A DNA stretch of 64,000 nucleotides from Hydrangea macrophylla (GCA_033977485.1 CM066988.1:1309501-1373500), one strand, 5' to 3'. Counted from the stretch's first letter, positions 12,014-23,086 are shown. Numbers and translations are program-made. The notes: generated by a model from the letters alone, not told the origin.

Positions 12014-13649
12014 TTTGTCTGGCACTCCCGTATTTATGTATAAATTGCCATACATAACCTTGCGGGATGTCCACCCAGTCAATTCGATCAGGATAGGGCT
12101 GTTTGCAAGCCGACCTTCCCATATGTTCCCTATTCATCGGTGCATATTGGATCGGTGGCACCACCTATGGAAGTGGCTGCTATCCAATAATGTTCTTGTG
12201 TGGCTAGAAGGATTGTTCTTGAGCCTCTTGAGTAGATTGAGCAATGAATGCAGGGTTATATTATTGATTATAGTTTTACTATGGGTTGATCAATCGGCCA
12301 TCGTGGCTGAACCCGGTAGACTGTGGCCTTGGTACAGATGGGCCACTTTGAATACCATTGCTTTAGCTGACAGTCAGTCTTGCTCCCAAGACTTGCGGGG
12401 AACCAGCAATTTCCTTCCCTTTGTTGTGGAAAGGACCGACATCACTATTTCTCCTTGGAGGGATAACAAACTTCTCAGATTTTGACAAGTCTGAGTGCCT
12501 TGCACAGGAGCCTCTTCCCAGACTGAGGGTAAGGGAGTAGCCCATGTATTCATGGTGCTTATTTTTTTAGATTAATTCATGATGGCCTTGGCCAAAAGTT
12601 TCTGACTCTCTTGGGCAGTTTTCAAGAACTCGTGGGTCTGTATACCCTGTCAGTTAGAGGGGCCAGGTGCTGTGACAATTTGTCTGAAGAAAACTTCAAG
12701 CTGTCTTGACCTTCTTGGTCAACCAATTCATCCTCAAACCCTTCTTATGGTGGGCCTTCTTGGTTAACAGACTCAGAAGTCTGGTTCTTTTTGCGTACAT
12801 GACTAAGCAGTTTTGGTCCCACTAGGTATGCCAAAAATGTTCACAGCAAGTGGTATTTTATGCTTGGGCATGCCAGAATCCCCACTAGTATTCAATGTGT
12901 GTTTAAACTTGTAATTCTTGGGAAAATGAAAAAGACTCAGTTTGAATCAAACGATTGTGTATAGTAAACAAGACTTAAATCTACTAAATTCCTCAAATAG
13001 TATTAAAGCATACAAGTTTGACGAATGCTAAAATCATGCAAGTACCTTGAGTGCTGCACAAAACTTCACTTCCAATGATGATTGAAATGCAGATGATAGA
13101 TTAAACAGAAGCACAAACTAGAAGGTACAACCTAGAAGATTATGAACTGATGACAAATGAAAGAGATTTAAACTTTCGGATGCTTTGAATGTTGGTTTCG
13201 TGTATGAGTTTTGCGAGAGAGGCTTGTGATGCTTCACCCTTTATTTTTAATGTAAAATCAGTCTAAAACTGCTTTGGATGTTCTCCCGTGATTTTTGGCC
13301 TCAATACCTACGTTTGGGTTCACGTATGATACTTAACCACCTCTTTATCGGTCACCTTTGTCTGATTTGAACCCTCTGAATCGGACGTACGAGTGGTTTA
13401 GTTCGATGACTCATTCTCTCCCTACTTTGTCTTGGATTGCCATTGGACTCCATGATTCTCAATCTGACACCTGGATCATTTAGTCTCCGTTCCTAACCAT
13501 ATATTTTAGTTATCAGTCCATTCAAATATCGGACTGGTCCCAATCTTGTTAGTCTTGGCCCTCATCATTTTGTGCTATCAAGCACATTCGTCCTTGGCTC
13601 ATCCTGATCTTGATGATCCAATAAACCGATCAGATTTTAGGCATTAACA
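12014..13649 (-). mobile_element. Second Tat-like fragment: 5' LTR plus broken gag, opposite strand
   Basis: On the - strand, 13649-12838 starts TGTTAATGCC and ends GTGAACA, an 812-bp LTR candidate. It is followed by TTTTTGGCATACCTAGTGGG, close to the sequence seen after Tat 5' LTRs. From about 12837 down to 12014 the - strand reads as a decayed gag N-terminal region with recognisable but interrupted frames (for example 12545-12363). The fragment stops where the + strand LTR of the neighbouring element ends, so the two elements meet head on. No 3' part is present. Confidence 0.5.
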
Positions 13650-13959
13650 CAACCCAAGAGATCACAAAGAAAAACATCAGAAGTCCTAGTTGGCACTTCC
13701 AGAATTCAGAAATTTAAGAATTATAGATTGTTCTACTAACTTTGCTCTCACTCTATATCTATACCAAAACTTTTGCATTTACATGCTGTAGGTAATAGTT
13801 GACGACTCTTAAGTTTGATAAATACACATCACCAACGACTCCACATGTAATAAAATCACCACTAATTATGGACTCCACATGGGCCCATCAATACCAACTG
13901 CTAGTCTACCTCAAATGACCCACCTCCAAAGCTTACCACTTCCGAAGCTCCACTGTTCC
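13650..13959. other. Flank left of the young Tat insertion, no gene seen
   Basis: About 310 bp of unassigned sequence. Its last 40 bp carry CCGAAGC/TTCCGAA words that resume on the other side of the young element at 35190-35330, consistent with one locus split by the insertion. I see no coding potential. Confidence 0.5.
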
Positions 13960-13964
13960 GAAAC
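13960..13964. repeat. Target site duplication GAAAC, left copy
   Basis: GAAAC directly abuts the left LTR and matches 34999-35003 at the other end. Five base pairs is the usual length for Ty3/gypsy integrase. Confidence 0.93.
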
Positions 13965-16900
13965 TGTGGACCACTGCGAATGAGGAGGTCCTGACGCTCT
14001 CCCTCGATAGTGTCCCGGGACGGATCCCAAGGAGCACACTTCAGGGAAAACTAGGACTTCCTCACGCGATCCTAGAGACAAAGAGTCGCCACCTAATTTT
14101 TATCGGGAATTAGGAAACCCAAGTTTGACTCGCCCAAAATTGAATAAGGTTACTCGCCCTTCATTACCAGAAACAAGGTTCGGGGGTCTTGGTACGAGAG
14201 GGGAAGGAGCCCAAGCAGGACTAAAGCACCCCCTCCTCGCCCTACCGAATGGTAGGCCTTGATTCAAATATCCTTGTTATTAATTCATAATAGATGTTGT
14301 TTCCTCAAACATACTAGATAGATATATACATGGCAAAAAGAAACATCTAATGAAAATCATTTCAAGAGACTAAATCAAGTAGAAAGCGGATGCTCATGCA
14401 ATACAAGGGAGAAGTATACTCACAGTGGCTAGTCCCGCCCGGGACCGATGCAAATAAAGTAAACATGTCATGATATGCAAAGGGAACGAGAAGACTTACA
14501 TTGGTTGACTCAAGCGGAGTCGCGAAAGCAAAAAGAATGGAAACGTGCAATGCAATCATGCAACAATCCTAGATAAGATGTCTCTAACAAATAATCATAT
14601 AAACGGAGACTACCCTAAAGGAAATGTGTCGTTGAAATCAAAGTTGTAAACCTAGAAAAATTCTAAAAGAAAGGATAGAGATAGTACATGATACATGGGC
14701 ACTAAGCCACATGTAGACGAGGCAAACCACAAATCGACATCCGGGTCCAAGGCACTTAATTCTCTGCACTAAGACACCAAAGAATACCCAAAGCATTGCA
14801 AAAATACAAGCAAACAAATGATATGCATGATAAACAAAGAAAACATGTCATCAATCAAATTTCCAGATTCAGCAACCTCTAATGAATCCTATTAAAAGTG
14901 GTCTTAAACATGAGCTGGATAAAAACCCTTTTACAGAAAGTTAGATACATGTCTTAGGGAACTTCTCCAAAAAGTGGGACCTCAATATCAATTTTATTGT
15001 TTGAGAAATAAATGTTTTGGGAACAGTGGATCAGGACTGTCCATTGTTCTTGTAAAAATCATAATTAAATCTACAAAAATCATATGAAGCTCTATTTGGT
15101 GTCAAAAGAAAGCTATTTCATTGTAGTATATGATAAAAATAAACCCATGGACATTCTGTAATCACAAGGTTTCTGAAAAAGTGTTTTAAACAGACTCTGT
15201 TATTCTGGAAATTTGGTATCATTTGACAAATGAATGCAAAACATAATAGAAGTATAATAGAAGTTCATGAATCATGTTAACCAAGTTGATTTAAGCTTTT
15301 GATCTCTCATCCATTTATCCTAGGTGATTTCTAAACCAAGTTTTATTCATCAATTGTTGTTGAGTGATCAAGGTATGACCATTTTGTATACATAATCATA
15401 TTTGTAATTAAACTTAGAAAATTCCAGAATAGTTGTATCAACTTTAAACGCTTAGAAAACGATCCTAACTCGATCGTATGCTCACGATTTTACATCGGCA
15501 TATAGATATATGAGTTAGGAATCATCCCCAAAAAGCGGAACGTCGATAACTATTATAGATTTTCTGAAATTCAAGCACAAAGAGACGATGTTCAAATCTG
15601 TCAACCGATTTCTCAACAATTTCTAAAAATAGTATATGAATCCTAAAAGCTCGCAAAACGGACCGGATGAAAGCTAATTCATCAAAGTTTACCCAGAAAA
15701 TTTGAAATCCATCAAACTATGGGTTTTGATGGACCAAATCTAATGGACAAAACCAATCTGCTTTGCTGAATTTTTATCTAGTTCATTTTAAAGTGTGAGG
15801 AAAACATTTTAGTGATAGTTGAAGCTTATTAGAGAGATCAAACTCATAGATCAACTTAATTATCATGATTCCCAATCAATTTAGCCCTCAAGTTCTATGA
15901 AGAACTTTTAGATCAAGGATCAAAGGGACTTATAAATATCATGTTGGAGATGAAATTCAATAGGAATCCTAGGTAATAGGAATAATCAAGAGATAGGTAT
16001 GAACATAGAAATCATCCTTCTCATAGATCATATTTCCAAACCATCATGGAATTCAAAATAGATATATGTATATATATATAATCATGTATGCATGAATCTA
16101 AACTAAAATTGAAGAATGAAACCAAAATTGAAAATCAAAGTGAAAAACAATCTCTAATTGTAAATTATCAATAAAAATCAAAGAGATTTGGATCTAACTA
16201 TGTGAGTGTGTGAAGAACATGAGAGGAAGAAGATGAGTGTTCTAATAAGTAGAAATAGAACTAAGTTAGATCCAAATCTTATAGATCTATATATACAAAG
16301 TAGGAATTAGAGATGAACTATAGTGTTTACCTCTTGGAGGATTCTCAATTACAAGACCAAAATTGATTTGAAGATCTTCTTCTTCAAGTGTTATTCAAGT
16401 GTTCTTCAAGCACTCATCCATGGAAGTTGAGGGAGGCAATTGATGTTCAAATTGTGGTCTAATTAGCCTAAGTTAATCTAAATTCAATTCATAATTTTCT
16501 CTCTCTAGAATTCACCTAAATTGAAAGTATATTCAAAGTATACTTATCTCTCTTGTATGTGCTTCTATGTGTGTTTGTATCTCTAAGTATATTCAAGTGT
16601 ATCTCTTCCAAGTGTCTAGTGTGTTAAGATGTGATCTCATATGAGATGTATGAGATCTTATATAGAGTTTTGAAGACTTAGCTCTTAAGTTTCAGGGTTA
16701 AAACAGGATTTTTAGAGCTTAAAAGAGGGTTAAAATGGCCATTTCGGAGCTTAAACGCAATTTCCAGGCAATTTCCTCGCAGTGGGAAGCTTCTAGAAGG
16801 GTCTGGAACTCAAAAAGCTCCGTGGAGGACACAAATGGAAGTGGCGGTTATGGTGGGACCCGCCACCCCCATACCCAAAACTGCCACTTACTATTCTTGC

Positions 16901-17450
16901 TCCTCTGGTCACCCACAAACCCTGTTTCAAAAATCACGTGCACTGCTTTTCCAGATTTTTGTAAAAATGCTTTTTGGTGTCCGAAATCGTCCGTTTACGT
17001 ACCGTTGGAAAGCTGTCAGGTTGAATTTCAGTATAAAAATATTTCCAGAGGTTTTATAATGAGAATTGAAGTCCAATTGAAGTCCGGAAGTCCTCCGGAA
17101 CTTTCGTCGTCTTTTTGAAATCAAATGACGTCTTTTCCAAAATTGCTTTCAAATGTGCGTCGATTTCGAACTTTTCTTTAAAATTGAATCTCTGGATACC
17201 TAGAATACTGCGTTTAGAACACTTAATGTTCATATAACCCTGAGAGAATATGAATTCTGAGAGATGATTTTGACAAAACCGGGATTTATCCATGGAAAAG
17301 GGCTTTTCTGAGCTTGAAGTCACCTTCCGAAGTCCGATCTTCTGATTGTGTGGAATCCAGTACCTTCCACGGGGTACTTTTCATCATCGAATCCTCCAAG
17401 ACGTTGTCCACCCTAAATCCTATCAGTGTGGTCAAAATTGGGTGTCTACA
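13965..17450 (-). repeat. 3' LTR of the young Tat element
   Basis: Read on the - strand it starts TGTAGACACCC at 17450 and ends GTGGTCCACA at 13965. A TATA box lies about 790 bp in, which leaves a very long R/U5 of about 2.7 kb. A decayed copy of the primer-site start (TGGCGACTCT on the - strand) lies at 14082-14091, 117 bp inside the LTR end. Short open frames inside it (for example 16735-17118 +) recur unchanged in the other LTR and are not genes. Confidence 0.96.
16657..16665 (-). promoter_or_regulatory. TATA box in the 3' LTR
   Basis: CTATATAAG on the - strand, with a 14-bp perfect palindrome ATCTCATATGAGAT about 10 bp downstream at 16634-16647. The same arrangement exists in the other LTR. 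It would start the element's genomic RNA near 16630. Confidence 0.6.
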
Positions 17451-17465
17451 GTTTGCCCCTCTTTG
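17451..17465 (-). promoter_or_regulatory. Polypurine tract of the young Tat element
   Basis: On the - strand CAAAGAGGGGCAAAC directly abuts the TGTAGACACC start of the 3' LTR. This is the place for the plus-strand DNA primer. Its last ten bases, AGGGGCAAAC, recur three times at 22785-22901. Confidence 0.85.
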
Positions 17466-18049
17466 GCAGAGCTTGTTGTGAACAACGTGAACTGCAAGTG
17501 AGTGCCAAAGCCTTGAAGGCACCCAAATAACCATACTGAGAGGTTTTAGGAAAAACAAAAAATTCGCAAAATCAAGAAATTCAAAATCAGAAAAAATCAA
17601 GAAATTACGAATGCAAGAATGCAATGCAATGCTGGGTAGAGGCGGCTAAGTTGAAGCTGATGCTGGTCGTGCTCCGCTGGAGCTGCCTACGTATCCTTTC
17701 CAGGAATCAGACCAGGGCGTAGTTCAAGCGCGCGAGAAGACGGAAAACAAACAAACAACAACAATGCGGACGAAATGCTCCTATCCTAGGATGCTGGTGC
17801 AATATGAAAACATGAAATGTGAAAGTGCTGGAGGAATCATCCTCAAGGGTTCCCTAGATGCAAAATCTAATGCAAGGGATGCAACGACTCTCTCTCACAG
17901 TCGAATATGCTAAAGGTATCTTGGATGATTCTCGAGGTTTTTGTCAAAGTTATTCTTCTGATCTTAAGGCTCGTAGGCGTCATCTGTATCCTGGACGACT
18001 CTTGAAATAGCGAAGTATCTTGGATGAATTCTGAGTCATGTCAAACAAC
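17466..18049 (-). other. 3' untranslated region next to the PPT, with a conserved GCCTAC box
   Basis: Non-coding. At 17685-17725 a block reads GCCTACGTATCC, then GGAATCAG, then GTAGTTC. Two close copies of this block lie at 22942-22982 and 23046-23086, on the other side of the antisense gene. Confidence 0.6.
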
Positions 18050-18355
18050 TGGACGATTGCTGGTGTAGAGTCCTGAAATAGGTCCTTCTTCTGTGGACGA
18101 TTGCTGATGTAGAGTCCTTCTGCTGGGGACGATTGCTGATGTAGAGTCCTTCTGCTGGGGACGATTGCTGATGTAGAGTCCTTCTGCTGGGGACGATTGC
18201 TGAAACAGGTCCTTCTTCTGTGGACGATTGCTGATGTAGAGTCCTTTTGCTGGGGACGATTGCTGATGTAGAGTCCTTCTGCTGGGGACGATTGCTGATG
18301 TAGAGTCCTTTTGCTGGGGACGATTGCTGATGTAGAGTCCTTTTGCTGGGGACAA
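18050..18355. repeat. Minisatellite, 32-bp unit
   Basis: About nine units beginning GGACGATTGCTGATGTAGAG and ending in TCTGCTGG repeat head to tail, some almost identical. Open frames on the - strand (17980-18586) come only from the repeat having few stop codons. Tandem repeats between pol and the 3' LTR are a known feature of Tat/Ogre elements. Confidence 0.9.
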
Positions 18356-18740
18356 ATCTTCTGAAACAGGTCTCTCTGCCGGAGACAAATCTTCTGTTCT
18401 TCTGAAACAGGTCCTTCTTCTAGACAAATCTTCTGTAACAGGTCTGGAAACAAGTCTTCTGAAACAGGTCTCTCTGCCGGAGACAAATCTTCTGTTCTTC
18501 TGAAACAGGCCCTTTTTCCGAGGACAAATCTTCTGTGGCAGGTCTAGAAACAAATCTTCTGAAACAGGTCTCTCTGCCGGAGACAAATCCTCTGTTCTTC
18601 TGAAACAGGCCCTTCTTCTGGGGACAAATCTTCTGTGGCAGGTCTAGAAACAAATCTTCTGAAATAGGTCTCTCTGCCGGAGACAAATCCTCTGTTCTTC
18701 TGAAACAGGCCCTTCTTCTGAGGACAAATCTTCTGTTCTG
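18356..18740. repeat. Minisatellite, second family (GACAAATCTTCTG units)
   Basis: Units combine GACAAATCTTCTGAAACAGG, TCTCTCTGCCGGA and TTCTGTTCTTCTGAAACAGG in higher-order blocks of roughly 110 bp, repeated about three times. It follows the first array directly and shares the GAAACAGG word with it. Confidence 0.85.
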
Positions 18741-19260
18741 ATGCACGGATTCTGAGAGATACACAAATTCTGAGAGATGACCCTTCTTCTGAGAGCAACC
18801 CACGGATACACGATTCTGATTTTGAGAGAAACCCTACATTCTGGAGGCAACCCTGATATGCGATGCTGAGAAATACATGATTCTGAGAGAAACCCTACAT
18901 TCTGGAGGCAACCCTGGATACACGATTCTGATTCTGAGAGAAACCCTACATTCTGGAGGCAACCCACGATTCTGAGAGAAACCCTACATTCTGAGAGCAA
19001 CCCACGGATACACGATTCTTGGCATAAACCTTGTATTCTGGAGGCGACCCACGATTCTGATTCTGAGAGAAACCCTACATTCTGGAGGCAACCCACGATT
19101 CTGATTCTGAGAGAAACCCTACATTCTGGAGGCAACCCTGGATACATGATGCTTGGCATAAACCTTGTATTCTGGAGGCGATTTTGATGCTCAAATTCTG
19201 AGAGATACCCTTTATCTGGAGGCAACCCGTGGATACATGATGCTTGCGAGAAACTTAATT
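18741..19260. repeat. Minisatellite, third family (ATTCTGAGAGAAACCC units)
   Basis: Degenerate units of roughly 35-45 bp combine ATTCTGAGAGAAACCCTACA with TTCTGGAGGCAACCC. Single units continue with decay to about 19420. It is the least homogeneous of the three arrays. Confidence 0.8.
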
Positions 19261-20140
19261 CTGAAAGTTCTCTACTGGGGAGATCCTATGATTCTGAGAG
19301 ATGCACGAATTCTGTATACCTTGACAATATCTGGAAATTCTCTGCTTGAGGAGATATCTGAGGTTTCTGGGACGCGAGCACATATTCTGGAGGCCCTGCT
19401 GATTCTTTCTGAGACTCATATTGGTGCTTCGACCAACGCAATCATTCTTGCAACACGTCAGGCTTACTCTAACCCTTTCTGAACATCTCGCATTCTGACC
19501 CATCTTCTGAAAGTCCTTTCTGGATGTAATTCTCAAGCGACAGTAGACTCAAATGTCCATTTTCTAAGATAACTCATAATCAATCCCAAAACGACGGGAG
19601 TTTGCCGTTTCTCGGCCACTTTCAGGCTGCGGTGCCTTTGATTCTTCTCATCTGGGGGACTTTTTTCAATTCTTGAATGGATTTTTACCAAGATTCAAAT
19701 CTCCAGAGGTCCTCTAGACCAATTCCAACAAGTTTTAAGCACTCTCAAGGCTTATATATCAAAAATGGACCAATCCGGGATCAAATCAAGAGTTCCGGGG
19801 GTCAAAACGCGAATATAGAGCAAAATGGGGAAATGGCAGGAAGTGAATAGTAAATGGCGGTTCCCCACACCCCCTTGGGAACCGCCAGCCGCAACTTTGG
19901 GGTTTTAAACCCATTTTCTTCTTTGTTCTTTATTCATTTCTTCTTCAATGCATCACCTCTTCCTTCTAAGGTGCTCAAATCTTGCAATTTCTTGATGTTT
20001 TGAGTGATTTCTTGCATTAAAACCTCCAAAAACTTTGTTGATTTCATCAACTCCTCCCTATTCTAGGGGATTCAAGTACCAAGGTTTTTACTATTCATCA
20101 TCTTCAACCTCTTATCTTCAAGCTTCAAGCATCAACAACC
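19261..20140 (+). promoter_or_regulatory. Upstream region of the antisense PMD gene (candidate promoter and 5' UTR)
   Basis: Non-coding DNA between the minisatellites and the PMD start codon. At 19856-19885 a perfect 10-bp inverted repeat, GGCGGTTCCC and GGGAACCGCC, surrounds an 11-nt loop and follows GAATAGTAAATGG. The LTR U3 has a similar arrangement (34387-34438). TTTTAAA near 19904 could serve as a weak TATA element; the CT-rich stretch at 19915-20140 looks like a plant 5' UTR. Transcription is inferred, not shown. Confidence 0.4.
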
Positions 20141-22268
20141 ATGAGTTCCCATGGACAAGGTGAAAGTTCTAGAACACGTAGAAGCCAATTTCAAGCTAGT
20201 GGAGCTTCATCAACTCAAACCATGGAGTATGCAACCATGAAAAATCCACTAAATCATATCTCTAGGAGGGCCTTTCGTCAAGAGGTAACCCATTCTTTAA
20301 TTACTCCTTTGTTTCACATCTTCATACGTGTCTCTTTATTCTTGCGATTCCTTAGAAATCATCCTTTTTCTTTTTAGAATGTGGTTGGTCATCTTAGAGG
20401 TCATGGTAGCCATGGAAAATGCCTTGAATGGTTTAATGAATTGTCGGAGTCGCGTCCCCAAGTAGTAGCCAATATCAAGCAAGCGGGCTTTGGGTCGTTT
20501 GTAACCTTATTGGAGAGATCGACTAATGATTTGGCCATGATTCAAGCTCTTGCTGAAAGGTGGTGGGATTCCACAAATACTTTTCACATGCCTTTTGGGG
20601 AGATAACCATGACCCCTCTTGATTTTGCAATGATAACCGGCATCTCATTTGGCGGGCATCGTCTTGCCTTTGCAAAGAACATCCATAGACATCCTACTAT
20701 CATTGAGCGTCTCCTAGGCATCATCCCATCCCAGAGAGATCTTCACGGATCGAGCGTAGGCATCACATGGTTCATCAACAACTTCAGGCCTTCTGAAAGA
20801 GCGGCTCAATTTACCGATATGCAGCTTACCCGTGCTTTCATCTTGTATTTGCTTGGTTGCTCTCTTCTTTCTACTCGAGCTGAGCGGATTACATTGAATA
20901 TGCTTGATAGTCTTCGAAATCTTGAGGAGATTGCAGATTTTGATTGGGGCTCTGCTGGTTTAGCCATTCTGTATAGTCATATGGGGGAGCATTCTCGAGG
21001 CAAATCCCCTGGATTCGGCGGATTCTGGAGAGCTTGGGAGGTACTGAAAATATTTTCATTTCCAGTTTTTATCATTTGATGTTCTGCTGTTTTGACCACT
21101 GCTTTATTTTCTCTTGTAGGTGTGGGCCTTTGAGTATTTCTCCATGACGGCTCCATCATTCCGGGAGGAAGAGATTCATATTTTTCCACGGGCTCTGAAG
21201 TGGCGTCGCCAAGCCGTAGGTACCAAGAATGATGCTCATAATGTTATTTCTTGCCGGGATTTTCTTACCCGTCTCAGATTCACCCAAGTTAACTGGCATC
21301 CTTGGGTGACAAATGGAGATGTGACTGAGATTGGCTTAGCTAGACAGATGACTGGAGAGAGGATTCTTCTTGAGGGTCCCTCTGTTCTTGAGTGGTATCT
21401 TGGAGAGAGAGTAGCTCCTCAGACTGATTTGGAGGATCGTCTCTTAGTGCCACAGGATCCGCCTTCTTGTGTGAGGTCGGCGCAGAATTTGGAAGATGAA
21501 GATCTTATTAATGCTTTGAACGGAATTCCTTCAGCCTCTTTTACTCTGTTTGAGGAGAACTATGACGTCTTCAGGGTTACTCATCTGATGCCTAATTTCC
21601 CGCTCTCGGATGACCCGCAGGTATTTCACGACTTCTTCATTTCTAATCGAATGCTTGCTTTATCTTATTTCTCATCATCATTTGCAGGGGAGTTCTTTTG
21701 TGGATGGCCCTGGTCGACCTCTACCTCTCATTCCTCCTTGTGATTGGCGAGCCTCGACCATGCTGCGCGGAGTTATATCTTCTGTAGAGATCCCCCGTGA
21801 TCTTGTAGAGCCTCAGCTAGTTTCAGAACAACATGAGTCCGTTCCCCGAGCCGTTTTCAATGAAGAGCGAGCTTATGCACAGAATCTGAGGGCTTGGAGC
21901 CTTGCTCGTGAGGGACATGTAAGTAATTTCTGAACTCATTACCTCTGATTCTTCTGATCTTTCTGACCATATCTTTCTTCTCTTTGCAGTGGGATGGCAT
22001 GTGCCAGACTTACATAGACCGTGATGCGGCCCTGGTAAATTTCTTGACCTTTTCTTCTTATCTCATTGCTTTTTCAAACCCCTATACTGATTCTTTTCTT
22101 CCACAGGTGGCTCAAGTTAGGCAGCTTCAATCACAGTTGGAGCGGATGAATGCAGGCCCTTCTAGTGGGGCTGGTGGGTCTAGGCGAAGGCGCCAAATTG
22201 AAGATGATGATAGCTCTACGGCCTCAGATATGCCTGCTCGGTACCCACGGGCTACTCGTCGTCGCTGA
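20141..22268 (+). CDS. PMD (plant mobile domain, aminotransferase-like) protein, six exons, antisense to the retrotransposon
   Basis: Exons inferred from GT..AG sites: 20141-20284, 20378-21040, 21120-21620, 21688-21918, 21990-22034, 22107-22268. Every exon length is a multiple of three, so all five introns (93, 79, 67, 71, 72 bp) are phase 0. The joined frame gives 581 residues without a stop. The PMD core has TNTFHMPFGEITMTP at about residues 114-128, preceded by LAERWW, and RAWEVWAFEY across the exon 2/3 junction. A short coiled coil (VAQVRQLQSQLERM) and a basic C-terminus with RRRRQ follow. PMD proteins such as MAIN and MAIL1 are nuclear and act in silencing and genome stability; several families travel with transposons. 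The start is the first ATG in frame. The function inside the element is unknown. Confidence 0.82.
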
Positions 22269-22784
22269 TGATGATCATATGCACCCATGACTATCTTTCT
22301 GTTTTTCTTGCTTTCTGTGCTGAGACTGATGTTGATGTATTCTGTCTGAGACTTGATGGGCTTGTACTCTTGACTTTGCTTGATGCTGTTTTATGCTATC
22401 CTTCTGTTTCGCTTTGCATCCCTTGTCACGAGACTGATTTGATTGACACTTTGCACACTGACACACAGGACTCGATTTTACAGGGAAAGGAAATTTCTGA
22501 CGATTCCTCTTTCTCGACAATGTCTTTTGACTTGGATATTTGAATTTTCTAAGGATTTGCATGTTTTGAAAATGAGATTTTATCTTGTAGCAGGATATTG
22601 TGTTGGCTTTGCATGTAATCTTGAAGCTTTTGAAAATTTTCCACATAATGTTTCAGTCTTGACATTAGATTCACATCTTTAGATTGCTAAAAAACTTTTC
22701 AACTTAATATCAAGAATTACCAGATTTTTCACTTAGGTGCTTTCTGATAGCCAAGTGATCCAGAGAGGACAGGTAGCGAGGTAT
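22269..22784 (+). other. 3' region of the antisense gene, no ORF supported
   Basis: T-rich sequence follows the PMD stop codon and resembles a plant 3' UTR, with TTTTGT/TTGTA words. I see no canonical AATAAA. It separates the PMD gene from the PPT-like hairpins. Confidence 0.4.
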
Positions 22785-22901
22785 GGGCAAACGACAGTTT
22801 GCCCCTAGTTGACAGAGATAAATGGAAGTTTGGGCAAACGCAGTTTGCCCCTAGTGTGGCAGTGATATCTTGAGGCTTTGGGCAAACTTGAAAGTTTGCC
22901 C
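22785..22901 (-). repeat. Three hairpins repeating the polypurine tract core
   Basis: Three inverted repeats with arms GGGCAAAC and GTTTGCCC lie at 22785-22804, 22832-22850 and 22880-22901, with loops of 4, 3 and 6 nt. Each is followed by CCTAG, so on the - strand each reads CTAGGGGCAAAC, matching the real PPT end AGGGGCAAAC at 17451-17460. They lie 0.2-0.35 kb downstream of the gag-pol stop. They may be internal plus-strand primers or relics of an older 3' end. Confidence 0.75.
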
Positions 22902-22941
22902 CTAGTTTGCAAGGTTCAGGGATCGAGAGCCAGGAAAGCTC

Positions 22942-23086
22942 GCCTACTTATCCCCAAGTGGGAATCAGATCCAAAGTAGTTCGGCCAGGTCTTGAAAGAA
23001 AGTATGGTTGAGGGTTTCAGGAGCAGTGACCGAACCGAGCAGGTTGCCTACATATCCCCAAGTGGGAATCAGGTCAAGTGTAGTTC
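22942..23086 (-). repeat. Two copies of the GCCTAC/GTAGTTC box
   Basis: 22942-22982 and 23046-23086 both read GCCTACNTATCCCC, AAGTGGGAATCAG and GTAGTTC. A third version lies beside the terminal PPT at 17685-17725. The pairing of box and PPT core is thus present twice, once after pol and once at the true 3' end. Confidence 0.75.

Noticed and set aside
16735..17118. 127-codon open frame on the + strand, repeated at 34283-34666
   Set aside because: It lies in both LTRs and owes its recurrence to LTR identity; no domain, and it overlaps other open frames in U3.
17980..19225. Several long overlapping - strand frames (up to 193 codons)
   Set aside because: They are translations of minisatellite units in more than one frame, without a start context or known domain.
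22268..22646. Frames of 91 (+) and 123 (-) codons after the PMD stop
   Set aside because: Both overlap the probable 3' UTR of the PMD gene and look like shadows of T-rich DNA.
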